From Streptomyces paradoxus (GTDB lineage Bacteria; Actinomycetota; Actinomycetes; Streptomycetales; Streptomycetaceae), in contig NZ_JACHGV010000021.1 in NCBI RefSeq assembly GCF_014202475.1, positions 1 through 64,000 of the forward strand: 64,000 nt of DNA, given 5' to 3'. Position numbers and translations under genes: made by a program. Positions 15,514 through 23,795 of this stretch are shown in pieces (position 1 is the stretch's first letter; each line of letters starts with the position of its first letter). The notes below the pieces were generated by a model. The model saw only the letters and a program-made list of their open reading frames with translations, was not told the origin of the DNA and ran no database searches.

Positions 15514-16215
15514 ATGAGCTCCGAAGCGTCCGACACGCTGGACCAGGCGATGGTGCGCAGCAGCGGTCTCGACACCCTGCTGCGCGATCTGACCGACCGC
15601 GCGGTGCAGGAGGTGCCCGGCGCGGACGCGTGCAGCATCACCGTGCGCCGCGCCGGCCGGCTGCTCACCCTGGCCGGCAGCGACGGCATGCCCAGCGGCC
15701 TGGACCTGCGCCAGTACGAGAACGGCTCGGGGCCGTGCGTCGACGCGGCCGAGACCGGCGAGGAGCAGTACGGCCCGGATCTCGCCGCTGAGTCCCGCTG
15801 GCCGTCGTACACGCGGTACGCGCTCTCCACGGGCGTCCGCTGCGTGCTGGCGGTGCCGGTCGCCGTCGAGGACGAGAGCGGCGCCGCGCTCAACTTCTAC
15901 GGGCTGCGGGCCGGAGCGCTGGACACGGGCCGGGACGCGGCCCGTGCCTTCGCGGCCCGGGCCGGGGACGCGATCGACGTGGCGCTGCGGATCGAGCGCC
16001 GGCGCCAGTCGGCGGCCGATGTGCGCACCGCGCTGCTCTCCCGCAGCGTCATCGACCAGGCGGTCGGCATCCTGATGGCCCGGGAGCGGATCGACGCGCG
16101 GATCGCGCTGGAGCGGCTGCGCCGGGTCTCGCAGGACCGGAACATCAAGCTCCGGGACCTGTGCGGCCAGTTGGTGGCGCGGGTGTCCGCCCCGGACTCA
16201 CGCCGCCGGAAGTGA
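15514..16215 (+). CDS. GAF-ANTAR regulator 2
   Basis: A 233-residue paralogue of the preceding protein. GAF (about 18-150) contains SITVRRAGRLLTLAGSD and YENGSGPCVDAAETGE, the latter typical of this actinobacterial GAF subgroup. ANTAR (about 168-222) reads SRSVIDQAVGILMARERIDA and IKLRDLCGQLV. The two GAF-ANTAR proteins differ strongly in the GAF part, suggesting different signals with related RNA targets. The 3' end overlaps the convergent YceI gene by 18 bp. Confidence 0.85.
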   Translation: MSSEASDTLDQAMVRSSGLDTLLRDLTDRAVQEVPGADACSITVRRAGRLLTLAGSDGMPSGLDLRQYENGSGPCVDAAETGEEQYGPDLAAESRWPSYTRYALSTGVRCVLAVPVAVEDESGAALNFYGLRAGALDTGRDAARAFAARAGDAIDVALRIERRRQSAADVRTALLSRSVIDQAVGILMARERIDARIALERLRRVSQDRNIKLRDLCGQLVARVSAPDSRRRK

Positions 16216-17019
16216 CTCGCCCTGCACGGCCTGGACGTCCAGCTCCACCTTCAGGGTCGTGCCGACGGCGGCGATGCCGGCCTGCAGGACCTGGTTGTAG
16301 TTCATCGCGAAGTCCTCGCGGCGCAGTTCGGTCGTCGCGCGGAACGCGGCCCGGGTACCGCCCCACGGGTCCGGACCCGTGCCGAGGTAGGCCAGATCCA
16401 GGTCCACGGGCCGTACGACCCCGTGCATGCCCAGCTCGCCGTGGACGGTCCACCGGTCGGACCCGGCCGCCGTCAGACCCGTCGACCGGAAGGTGATCTC
16501 CGGGAACCGCTCGACGTCCAGGAAGTCCGGCGACTTCAGGTGCCCGTCGCGCATGCCGTTGCCGGTGTCGATCGACGCGGCCCGGATCAGCGCCTCCACG
16601 CGCGACGTGGTGACGTCGTCCGGGGCGATCTCGATCGAGCCGGAGAACTCCGTGAAGCGGCCGTGCACGCTGGAGATGCCCAGGTGCTGGGCGACGGCGG
16701 CCACGCTGGAGTGCACCGGGTCGATCGTCCACGGCCCGGGCGGCGGCAGCTCGGTGCCGCCCTGGCGCGCCAGCGTCACGGTGCCGACCTCGGCCCGTCC
16801 GCTCGCGGTCACGATCACGCTGGAGGCCGCGGGCGCATAGCCCACCGCCGTGACGATGACGGTGTACGCCCCCGCTTCCATCGGCGTCGCGTCCCGCACG
16901 GCGCCCTCCGCGTCGGCCTCGGCCCGCAGCACCTGCGCTCCGGTCATGTCCGCCACCGTGACGACCGCGTGCGACACGGCCCATCCGTCCCGGGTGCGGA
17001 TCCTCGCGGTCAGTCCCAT
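16198..17019 (-). CDS. YceI protein with N-terminal beta-sandwich domain
   Basis: A 273-residue two-domain protein. Residues 1-85 form a carboxypeptidase-regulatory-like sandwich (ITVADMTG-type strand, MEAGAYTVIVTAVGYAPAAS). Residues 93-270 are a YceI lipocalin-like barrel: PWTIDPVHSSVAAVAQHLGI, HGRFTEFSGSIEIA, SPDFLDVERFPEITFRS and LRREDFAMNY, all standard. YceI barrels hold isoprenoid or other lipid chains. No signal peptide is visible, so it should be cytoplasmic. It lies downstream of, and in the same direction as, an MFS pump that carries three copies of the same sandwich domain. Confidence 0.87.
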   Translation of the reverse strand: MGLTARIRTRDGWAVSHAVVTVADMTGAQVLRAEADAEGAVRDATPMEAGAYTVIVTAVGYAPAASSVIVTASGRAEVGTVTLARQGGTELPPPGPWTIDPVHSSVAAVAQHLGISSVHGRFTEFSGSIEIAPDDVTTSRVEALIRAASIDTGNGMRDGHLKSPDFLDVERFPEITFRSTGLTAAGSDRWTVHGELGMHGVVRPVDLDLAYLGTGPDPWGGTRAAFRATTELRREDFAMNYNQVLQAGIAAVGTTLKVELDVQAVQGESLPAA

Positions 17020-17042
17020 CTCAACTGCTCCTCAGAAAGAAA

Positions 17043-17100
17043 CCGGCCCGCGACAGGGGGCGCACCTCCGCTCAGAGCGCGCCCGCCTGTCACGGGCCGG
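17043..17100 (-). terminator. Long hairpin between MFS and YceI genes
   Basis: CCGGCCCGCGACAGG and CCTGTCACGGGCCGG form a 15-bp stem with one mismatch around a 28-base loop. It lies in the 89-bp gap after the MFS stop and before the YceI start, so it could reduce or modulate read-through to the YceI gene. Confidence 0.6.
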
Positions 17101-17108
17101 GGTCCGTA

Positions 17109-19640
17109 CTACTCGCCGGGGTGGGCGAGTTCGATGTCGTGGGCGTCGGTGCCGGCGCCCGTGACCGTCAGGGCGGTGGCCACCGGCGGGTAGCCCGTGG
17201 CGATGACCGTGTACTCGCCGCCGTCCAGGTCGGTGAAGGCGTACGCCCCGTCCGATCCGGTCGTGGCCGAGCCGACGACGTTGCCCGCCTGATCGACCAG
17301 CGTCACCCGGGCGTCGGCCAGCGGCCCGTGCGGGGCGCGCACGACACCCTGGACGCGGGCGCCCGCGTCCAGGTCGATCTCGACCCGGGTGACCCCGGCG
17401 CCGCCCACCTCGACGGGCAGGGCGCGCGGCCGGTACCCGGCGGCGTTCACCGCGACGGTCACCGCCCCCGGCACCAGCTCGGCGAAGGAGAACTCGCCCT
17501 GCTCACCCGTGGTCCCGTTGGCCAGCAGGTCCCCGCGCACATCCGTCACGATGACCATGGCGTCCTTGACCGGCTGCCCGCCGTCGGCGGCCCGCACCAG
17601 GCCGGTCAGCCCGCTGGTGCCGTTGAGCAGGATGTCGTAGGCGACCGGCTCGCCGTTCACCACGACCGTGGACGCCTGCGGCTGGAAGCCGTCGGCCGAG
17701 GCGATCAGCACGTACGAACCCGAGCCCGGGGCGTCCACCGCGTACGAGCCGTCGGCCTGCGCCACCGACCGGCCCAGCTGACGCCCGGCCGGCGAGATCA
17801 GCGTGACGGCGGCCTGCGGCACGGGCGCGGACTCGTTCCCGCGGACGAAGCCACGGACCGGGACACCGCCCCCACCGGACGCGGACTCCTCGGCGCGGGC
17901 CACGGTCGCGACGGCTGCGAGCCGCTGCGTCCCCTCGGGCCCGGCCTCGGCGTCGGCCACGGCCCAGCTCGGCACGGCCTTCTCCCCTTCGGCAGCCGCG
18001 GCGGCCTCAGCCGGAGCGACAGCGGGCGTCTCCGCGTCGGCGGCCTGCGCCAGCCCGCCCTTCGTCTTCAACGGGACCTCCTTGATGAACAGCGACACCA
18101 GCAGCGCGAGCAGCGCCAGCGGGGCCGAGTAGAGGAACACGTCCGCGACACCGTGGCCGTAGGCGCTCTCCACGACGGTGCGGATCGGCGCGGGCATCGA
18201 GCTCAGGTCGGGGATGTTGCCCTCGCCCGTGCCGGCGTGGCCGAGGGCCGCGCCCTTCGGGCCGAGGCCGGCCAGGCCGTCCTTGACGTAGTCGGTGATC
18301 CGGGTGGCCAGGACCGCGCCAAGCGCGGAGACGCCCATCGCACCGCCGAGGGACCGGAAGAACGTCACCGTGGAGCTGGCCGCGCCCAGGTCGGAGGGCG
18401 CCACCTGGTTCTGCGTGCACAGCACCAGGTTCTGCATCATCATGCCGATGCCGAGACCCAGCAGCGCCATGAAGATCGCTATGTGCCAGTACTCGGTGTC
18501 GTAGCGGATCGTGCCCAGCAGGCCCAGGCCCGCGGTCACCAGCACACCGCCGGCGACCAGCCAGCCCTTCCAGCGCCCGGTCCGGGTGATGACCTGGCCC
18601 GAGACGGTGGAGGAGATGAACAGACCAGCGATCATCGGGATCGTCATGACGCCGGACATCGTCGGCGACTTGTCACGGGCCAGCTGGAAGTACTGGCTGA
18701 AGAAGACGGTCCCCGCGAACATCGCGATACCGACGAACAGCGAGGCCAGCGAGGCCAGCGCGATGGTGCGGTTGCGGAACAGCCGCAGCGGGATGATCGG
18801 TTCGCTCGCCTTCGCCTCGACGAGGACGAACAGCGCCAGCAGCACCAGCGAACCGCCGACCATCGCGTACGTCTGCCAGGACACCCAGTCGTACTTGTCA
18901 CCGGCGAAGGTGACCCAGACCAGCAGCAGGCACACCGCGGCGGTGATCAGGAACGCGCCGCCCCAGTCGACCTTGACCTTCCGCTTGACCACGGGCAGGT
19001 GCAGGGTCTTCTGCAGCACGATCAGCGCGATCACGGCGAAGGGCACGCCGACGTAGAAGCACCAGCGCCAGCCGAGCCAGTCGGTGTCGGTGATGACACC
19101 GCCGACCAGCGGGCCGCCGACCATGGCGGTGGCGAAGGTGGCGCCGAGGTAGCCGTTGTAGCGGCCTCGCTCACGCGGCGAGATCATCGCCGCCATGATG
19201 ATCTGGGCCAGCGCGGACAGACCGCCCATGCCGATGCCCTGGACCGCGCGGAAGGTGATCAGCATGCCCGGGTTCTGGGACATGCCGGCCGCCGCCGATC
19301 CCAGCACGAAGACGACCAGTGCGAACTGGATCAGCAGCTTCTTGGAGAACAGGTCGGCGAGCTTGCCCCACAGCGGGGTGGACGCGGTCATCGTCAGCAG
19401 GGACGCGGTCACGACCCAGGTGTAGGCGCTCTGGCCGCCGCCGAGGTCGCTGATGATCCGGGGCAGGGCGTTGGAGACGATCGTCGACGACAGGATCGCG
19501 ACGAACATGCCGAGCAGGAGGCCGGTGAGGGCCTCCATGATCTGCCGGTGCGTCATCGGAGCGCCGTCGCCGGAGGAGCCGTGGGAGCCTCCCCCGTGCT
19601 TGGCATGAGCCCGCACACCGGCTGGTGTGGTCGTTGCCAT
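17109..19640 (-). CDS. MFS transporter with three C-terminal sandwich domains
   Basis: An 843-residue fusion. Residues 30-515 are a 14-helix DHA2/EmrB-QacA exporter: MFVAILSSTIVSNALPRIIS (helix 1), GKLADLFSKKLLI (motif A) and ATAMVGGPLVGGVI (motif C). An Ala/Glu-rich linker (about 520-590) follows, then three carboxypeptidase-regulatory-like repeats at about 593-672, 673-757 and 758-843, recognisable by DGSYAV, QGEFSFAELVPGA and DGAYAFTDLDGGEYTV. Typical family members end at about 500-540 residues. It starts 13 bp after the MarR gene, which probably controls it. With 14 helices the sandwich repeats would face the cytoplasm. The substrate is unknown. Confidence 0.88.
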   Translation of the reverse strand: MATTTPAGVRAHAKHGGGSHGSSGDGAPMTHRQIMEALTGLLLGMFVAILSSTIVSNALPRIISDLGGGQSAYTWVVTASLLTMTASTPLWGKLADLFSKKLLIQFALVVFVLGSAAAGMSQNPGMLITFRAVQGIGMGGLSALAQIIMAAMISPRERGRYNGYLGATFATAMVGGPLVGGVITDTDWLGWRWCFYVGVPFAVIALIVLQKTLHLPVVKRKVKVDWGGAFLITAAVCLLLVWVTFAGDKYDWVSWQTYAMVGGSLVLLALFVLVEAKASEPIIPLRLFRNRTIALASLASLFVGIAMFAGTVFFSQYFQLARDKSPTMSGVMTIPMIAGLFISSTVSGQVITRTGRWKGWLVAGGVLVTAGLGLLGTIRYDTEYWHIAIFMALLGLGIGMMMQNLVLCTQNQVAPSDLGAASSTVTFFRSLGGAMGVSALGAVLATRITDYVKDGLAGLGPKGAALGHAGTGEGNIPDLSSMPAPIRTVVESAYGHGVADVFLYSAPLALLALLVSLFIKEVPLKTKGGLAQAADAETPAVAPAEAAAAAEGEKAVPSWAVADAEAGPEGTQRLAAVATVARAEESASGGGGVPVRGFVRGNESAPVPQAAVTLISPAGRQLGRSVAQADGSYAVDAPGSGSYVLIASADGFQPQASTVVVNGEPVAYDILLNGTSGLTGLVRAADGGQPVKDAMVIVTDVRGDLLANGTTGEQGEFSFAELVPGAVTVAVNAAGYRPRALPVEVGGAGVTRVEIDLDAGARVQGVVRAPHGPLADARVTLVDQAGNVVGSATTGSDGAYAFTDLDGGEYTVIATGYPPVATALTVTGAGTDAHDIELAHPGE

Positions 19641-19653
19641 GGGCTTCCTTCTC

Positions 19654-20142
19654 TTACGTGCTTGCGGGTGTACGGGTGGTCCGGTCGAAAGCGGCCGGTG
19701 CGGCCCGGGCCCCGGGCCGGCAGGCGAAGCTCTCCCTCAGCCGCGCCATGAGGCTGGTGAGCCGGCTGACGTCCTCGTCGGTCCAGTCGCTCAGGCGTTC
19801 GGCGAGGACCTCGGTGGTCCGCCGGGACAGCTCGTCGAGCTGTGTGTGGCCGGCGGGGGTGAGGCGCAGGATGCGTGAGCGTTTGTCCGCCGGGTCGGGG
19901 GAGCGCTCGATCCAGCCCCGGGCCACGACGTGCGCGACGTGGCGGCTGGTGACCGACATGTCCACCGCCAGCAGCTCGGCGAGCTTGCTCATGCGCATGT
20001 CGCCGTGGCGTCCCAGCAGCGTCAGGACGGCCGCCGACCCGCCGGGGCACTCGGCGGGCATGATCCGGCCGAGCTCCCGCTTCACGGCGCCGAAGGCGCT
20101 GAACTGGCGGACCAGCTCTTCGTACTGCGCCTGTTCGGCCAT
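19654..20142 (-). CDS. MarR-family regulator of the MFS operon
   Basis: A 162-residue winged-helix repressor. The core (about 25-130) reads GGSAAVLTLLGRHGDMRMSK, LAELLAVDMSVTSRHVAHVV and the wing PDPADKRSRILRLTPAG. The C-terminal tail is basic and Pro/Thr-rich. It is the first gene of a probable three-gene unit with the MFS fusion and YceI genes. Two copies of the palindrome TTGC-N5-GCAA lie 17-60 bp upstream of its start, where an autoregulator would bind. Confidence 0.88.
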   Translation of the reverse strand: MAEQAQYEELVRQFSAFGAVKRELGRIMPAECPGGSAAVLTLLGRHGDMRMSKLAELLAVDMSVTSRHVAHVVARGWIERSPDPADKRSRILRLTPAGHTQLDELSRRTTEVLAERLSDWTDEDVSRLTSLMARLRESFACRPGARAAPAAFDRTTRTPAST

Positions 20143-20158
20143 GACACCTCCCGCTTTC

Positions 20159-20201
20159 GTTGCTTAGGGCAACCGTAAGAGCTGTTGGTTGCTGCAGGCA
20201 A
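20159..20201 (-). promoter_or_regulatory. Paired TTGC-N5-GCAA operators
   Basis: GTTGCTTAGGGCAAC (20159-20173) and TTGCTGCAGGCAA (20189-20201) are two perfect short palindromes 29 bp apart, immediately upstream of the MarR gene. The size and symmetry fit MarR dimers; binding is inferred. Confidence 0.55.
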
Positions 20202-20357
20202 ATAAAAGAGGGCGGTGCGGAATAAAAAGTTGGCAAAGGCAAGTATTGCGGGAGTAAACGTGCTGCTGACGAGCCTGGCGGTACGGGTCGGTCGGGACCA
20301 AACGGAATCCCAACCCCCACTTGGGGAGCCCCGGCGTTTTCGCTAGGGTCTCGGGCC

Positions 20358-20555
20358 ATGGCTAACAACCAGGCCCCGCAGGGCAATCACGACCCCGCCG
20401 GCAGCACCCAGATGTTCCGCGCGTTCGTCGACGAGGCCCCGCAGGGCCGTCAGGCGGCGGCCTCGTCCAGCGGCGGGCCGCGCATCGGTCTCATCCTCGG
20501 CGTCGTGGTCGCCGTGGCGGTCATCGCGGCGGTGGCCTGGCTGGCGCTGGCGTAA
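20358..20555 (+). CDS. Small single-pass membrane protein
   Basis: A 65-residue protein with a polar, Gln/Asn-rich N-terminal half (MANNQAPQGNHDPAGSTQMF) and one membrane helix (about 43-64, IGLILGVVVAVAVIAAVAWL) that ends the chain. This is a tail-anchored layout with the N terminus probably cytoplasmic. A promoter region lies between it and the divergent MarR gene. I recognise it only as a conserved Streptomyces small protein; no function is known to me. Confidence 0.6.
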   Translation: MANNQAPQGNHDPAGSTQMFRAFVDEAPQGRQAAASSSGGPRIGLILGVVVAVAVIAAVAWLALA

Positions 20556-20863
20556 TTCCTACGGCGGTCTCTGACCGGCATCTGGTTCTGCAAGCTCTCG
20601 GCTTCGCTCGGGCAGGGGCCCCCACGCCCAGCGGCACGATTGCCCGCAGCTGGGGCAGAGCGCGCCCGCACCCGCCGTCGTATGCAAGGGGACGTGTCGG
20701 GGGAGTCCGCCCGCAGCGGTTGGCGCGTCAACGGGGAGTCGGTCGGTAAGTGGCTCCATCGCGCCGTTCCGAGGACGGACACCCCCCGGCGCGGCCCCGA
20801 CCACCACCCGCGGCTGGGCGCGGCACGAGCCCCCGCCCAGCCGCACTGCGGCGTAGCCGTCCG
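20556..20863. other. Intergenic stretch with a dispersed palindrome
   Basis: Between the small membrane protein and sigN I see no convincing gene. At 20590-20624 it has a degraded copy of the palindrome seen at 10069 (AAGCTCTCGGCTTCGCTCGG then GCAGGGGCCCCCA), and at 20758 a partial CGCGCCGTTCC motif. A reverse open frame at 20559-20846 crosses these repeats and is judged spurious. Confidence 0.6.
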
Positions 20864-21766
20864 TCAGTCCGAGATCAGGCCTTCCCGGAGCTGCGCCAGC
20901 GTCCGGGTCAGCAGCCGGGAGACGTGCATCTGCGAGATGCCGACCTCCTCGCCGATCTGCGACTGCGTCATGTTCGCGAAGAACCGCAGCATGATGATCC
21001 GCCGCTCACGGGGCGGCAGCTTCGCCAGCAGCGGCTTCAGGGACTCCCGGTACTCCACGCCCTCCAGCGCGGTGTCCTCGTACCCCAGCCGGTCCGCCAG
21101 CGACCCCTCGCCGCCGTCGTCCTCCGGCGCCGGCGAGTCCAGCGAGGACGCCGTGTAGGCGTTCCCCACCGCCAACCCGTCGACGACGTCCTCCTCGGAC
21201 ACTCCGAGCACAGCGGCCAGTTCGGTGACCGTCGGCGACCGGTCCAGCTTCTGCGAGAGCTCGTCACTGGCCTTGGTCAGCGCGAGCCGCAGCTCCTGCA
21301 GTCTGCGCGGCACCCGCACCGACCACGAGGTGTCGCGGAAGAAGCGCTTGATCTCCCCGACCACCGTCGGCATCGCGAACGTCGGGAACTCCACGCCCCG
21401 TTCGCAGTCGAACCGGTCGATCGCCTTGATCAGCCCGATCGTGCCGACCTGGACGATGTCCTCCATCGGCTCGTTCCGTGACCGGAACCGCGCGGCGGCG
21501 TACCGCACCAGCGGGAGGTTGAGCTCGATGAGCGTGTCGCGGACGTACGCACGCTCGGGGCTGTCCTCGTCGAGCGCGGCCAGCCGCAGGAACAGGGAGC
21601 GGGACAGGGTGCGGGTGTCGATGGCGCCCGCAGCCGGAAGGACCGGGACGGGCTCGGCCGGGAGGGCCGGTACGTCATCGATGGGGCCGAGTGAGTCGAG
21701 AGCATGGGGAGCTGTCTCGCTCTCCGCGAGCGTGAGCACCTTCGAGCTGCCCTGTTCTGCGGACAT
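20864..21766 (-). CDS. sigN: SigB-family sigma factor, SigN-like
   Basis: A 300-residue group 3 sigma factor. Region 2 (about 95-165) has NLPLVRYAAARFRSRNEPME and DIVQVGTIGLIKAIDRFDCE for core binding and -10 recognition. Region 3 has TSWSVRVPRRLQELRLALT, and region 4 (about 240-298) ends with the helix-turn-helix MTQSQIGEEVGISQMHVSRL. The ATG at 21766 follows AAAGGGGGT. Its pairing with the next sigma gene matches the sigN-sigF pair of S. coelicolor, where SigN acts in development; the symbol rests on that order. Regulators of the anti-sigma type are not adjacent. Confidence 0.85.
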   Translation of the reverse strand: MSAEQGSSKVLTLAESETAPHALDSLGPIDDVPALPAEPVPVLPAAGAIDTRTLSRSLFLRLAALDEDSPERAYVRDTLIELNLPLVRYAAARFRSRNEPMEDIVQVGTIGLIKAIDRFDCERGVEFPTFAMPTVVGEIKRFFRDTSWSVRVPRRLQELRLALTKASDELSQKLDRSPTVTELAAVLGVSEEDVVDGLAVGNAYTASSLDSPAPEDDGGEGSLADRLGYEDTALEGVEYRESLKPLLAKLPPRERRIIMLRFFANMTQSQIGEEVGISQMHVSRLLTRTLAQLREGLISD

Positions 21767-22034
21767 GCCACCCCCTTTGGGTCGCGGGACGGTCGCGGCG
21801 AACGCCCCCGTCTGAGGGACGCAGCCTTCACCTGAATACCGGAGCCGGAGCTCTGGCAAACGCGCTTCCCGCAGAATGTCACATGTCGGCAACACGCTGT
21901 AGTGACATGTCGACATCTGAGACGCGAATACGCCCTGCAAACAAGGGGTCTGACGGCTTTTCGGCTCTCGCCTGTCGGCAACCGCCCTGATGAGCGATTC
22001 CCTCCTCGCGGTGACCTGTCGCTCGTGTTTGCGG

Positions 22035-22880
22035 TTACGCGTCGATACGGTTCGCAGACCGCAATCTCTGGAAGCTACGCGCCAGTAGCCGCGACACATG
22101 CATCTGCGAGACGCCGAGCTCCGCGGAGATCTGGGACTGCGTGAGATTGCTGTAGTACCGCAGCAGCAGGATCCGCTGTTCCCGCTCGGGCAGCTGAACG
22201 AGCAGGTGCCGTACGAGATCCCGGTGCTCCACGCCGTCCAGCGCGGGATCCTCGTAGCCGAGCCGGTCCAGCAGCCCCGGCAGCCCGTCGCCCTCCTGCG
22301 CCGCCTCCAGGGAGGTCGCGTGGTACGAGCGCCCGGCCTCGATGCAGGACAGCACCTCGTCCTCCGTGATGCGCAGCCGCGCGGCGATCTCCGAGGTCGT
22401 CGGGGTGCGCCCGAAGGAGGTCGTCAGGTCCTCCGTCGCGCTGTTGACCTGCACCCACAGCTCGTGCAGCCGGCGCGGCACATGGACCGTGCGGACGTTG
22501 TCGCGGAAGTACCGCTTGATCTCGCCGACGACCGTCGGCATCGCGAAGGTCGGGAACTGCACGCCCCGGTCCGGGTCGAAGCGGTCGATGGCGTTGATGA
22601 GCCCGATGGTGCCGACCTGGACGACGTCCTCCATCGGCTCGTTGCGGGAGCGGAACCGGGCGGCCGCGTAGCGCACGAGCGGGAGGTTGGCCTCGATGAG
22701 CGCCCCGCGTACGCGGTCGTGCTCCGGGGTGCCCGGCTGGAGCTCCTTGAGCTGCGCGAAGAGGACCTGGGTGAGAGCGCGGGTGTCGGCCCCACGGCTT
22801 CGCTGGGGAGCGGGCGGGGTGGCTTCCGCGGTGTCCGGGGTTTCCGAGGTGGGTGCCTGAGGCGCGGTACTGGCCAGCAC
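22035..22880 (-). CDS. sigF: SigB-family sigma factor, SigF-like
   Basis: A 281-residue group 3 sigma factor closely related to its neighbour. Region 2 has NLPLVRYAAARFRSRNEPME and GTIGLINAIDRFDPDRG; region 3 has NVRTVHVPRRLHELWVQVN; region 4 ends LTQSQISAELGVSQMHVSRL. Position and the VLASTAPQAP start identify it as SigF, the late-sporulation sigma factor of Streptomyces. GTG 22880 is preferred because GAGGTGGA precedes it; GTG 22892 is possible. The 268-bp gap between the two sigma genes is AT-richer than its surroundings and probably holds the sigN promoter. Confidence 0.88.
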   Translation of the reverse strand: MLASTAPQAPTSETPDTAEATPPAPQRSRGADTRALTQVLFAQLKELQPGTPEHDRVRGALIEANLPLVRYAAARFRSRNEPMEDVVQVGTIGLINAIDRFDPDRGVQFPTFAMPTVVGEIKRYFRDNVRTVHVPRRLHELWVQVNSATEDLTTSFGRTPTTSEIAARLRITEDEVLSCIEAGRSYHATSLEAAQEGDGLPGLLDRLGYEDPALDGVEHRDLVRHLLVQLPEREQRILLLRYYSNLTQSQISAELGVSQMHVSRLLARSFQRLRSANRIDA

Positions 22881-23079
22881 GGTCAATTCCACCTCGTCAT
22901 CGTCAACTCATCGTTCAACTCTTCCATCAAAAGCGGTCATAGCATCACAAGACATGTGCACTGTGTGCAAGCACCCCATAACTACGTGTTGAGTGATGAA
23001 TGGCGCATAAATGAACTCACGTCACACAGAAGCCCCCTGTCGCACTGACAGGGGGCGAACCGACCGGACCGGCCGGGAG

Positions 23080-23373
23080 TCAGAAGTCGTAGTCCGCGAT
23101 CACCCACGTGGCGAACTCCCGCCACAGCGCGACACCCGCCTGGTGGTCCGGGTGCTCCACGTACCGTCGCAGCGCGTCCGCGTCGTCGAAGGCGGAGTTG
23201 ATGGCGAAGTCGTACGCGATGGGGCGGTCGCTGACGTTCCAGCCGAGCTCCCAGAAGCGGATCTCGGGGATCGTGCCCTCCAGCGCGCGGAAGGCCTCGA
23301 CGCCCTTCACGACCCGCGGGTCGTCGCGCTCGACGCCCTCGTCGAGCTTGAAGAGGACCAGGTGGCGGATCAT
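23080..23373 (-). CDS. Dabb (stress-responsive A/B barrel) protein
   Basis: A 97-residue dimeric alpha/beta-barrel protein. It begins MIRHLVLFKLDEGVERDD and includes FRALEGTIPEIRFWELGWNV and YDFAINSAFDDADALRRYVE HPDHQ-type features of the family. Dabb domains occur in small enzymes and in stress-related proteins of unknown activity. GGAGGAAAGTG gives a strong ribosome site. The start overlaps the stop of the small gene upstream (ATGA), so the two are translationally coupled. They lie between sigF and tRNA-Ser. Confidence 0.8.
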   Translation of the reverse strand: MIRHLVLFKLDEGVERDDPRVVKGVEAFRALEGTIPEIRFWELGWNVSDRPIAYDFAINSAFDDADALRRYVEHPDHQAGVALWREFATWVIADYDF

Positions 23374-23549
23374 CACTTTCCTCCGTTGGCGACCCAGGTG
23401 GCGAAGTCGCCGAGGGCCTTGGCGGCGTCCGAAATGCCCTGGAAGCCTATCTGGACGTAGTCGGCCGCCTTGGCCGGGTCCGTGATGATCACGTACGTCG
23501 CGAAGACCACGACGGCGTAGACGGCGACCTTCTTCGCGTTCACCGCCAT
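23373..23549 (-). CDS. Small membrane or secreted protein coupled to Dabb gene
   Basis: A 58-residue protein starting MAVNAKKVAVYAVVVFATYV, so one hydrophobic segment follows a basic start. The remainder (TDPAKAADYVQIGFQGISDA AKALGDF-like helix) is amphipathic. GGGGAGG precedes the ATG at 23549; an upstream start at 23567 is less likely. The stop overlaps the Dabb start. No function is recognised. Confidence 0.65.
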   Translation of the reverse strand: MAVNAKKVAVYAVVVFATYVIITDPAKAADYVQIGFQGISDAAKALGDFATWVANGGK

Positions 23550-23589
23550 TGCGGCCTCCCCTGTCACTCATGTCCCGTGCAGCGCACAT

Positions 23590-23638
23590 GATCGCACGAA
23601 GGGCCGATCACACGAAGAGGCTGATCGCACGAAGGGCC
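23590..23638. repeat. Short tandem repeat beside tRNA-Ser terminator
   Basis: Three copies of GATCGCACGAAGGGCC or a close variant start at 23590, 23606 and 23623 (period 16-17 bp). The last copy merges into the first arm of the tRNA-Ser terminator, suggesting the terminator arm was duplicated outward. Confidence 0.7.
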
Positions 23639-23660
23639 CCGTCTGACGACGGGGCCCTTC
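23631..23660 (-). terminator. Terminator of tRNA-Ser(CGA)
   Basis: A perfect 13-bp stem (GAAGGGCCCCGTC / GACGGGGCCCTTC) with a TGAC loop, 5 bases beyond the tRNA 3' end on the minus strand. Confidence 0.85.
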
Positions 23661-23665
23661 TCAAG

Positions 23666-23750
23666 CGGTAGCGGAGGGATTTGAACCCTCGGTGACTTGC
23701 GCCACACTCGCTTTCGAGGCGAGCTCCTTCGGCCGCTCGGACACGCTACC
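23666..23750 (-). tRNA. tRNA-Ser(CGA)
   Basis: A class II tRNA of 85 bases with the acceptor pair GGTAGCG/CGCTACC, the anticodon stem CTCGC around CGA (loop CTCGAAA) and a long variable arm. The T arm has GGTTCAAATCC. CCA is not encoded. It reads UCG codons. Confidence 0.93.
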
Positions 23751-23795
23751 GAGGGAGACCTTACAGCAAGGAGCCGCGTGCTTTGAAATCGGTAT

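Noticed and set aside
17121..19751. A forward open frame of 876 codons opposite the MFS fusion
   Set aside because: Composition is His/Arg/Gly/Asp-rich shadow sequence with no domain; the minus-strand transporter is certain.
20559..20846. Reverse frame of 95 codons with CPSCGQSC
   Set aside because: It overlaps two dispersed non-coding repeats and has no clear ribosome site; the cysteine cluster is probably chance.
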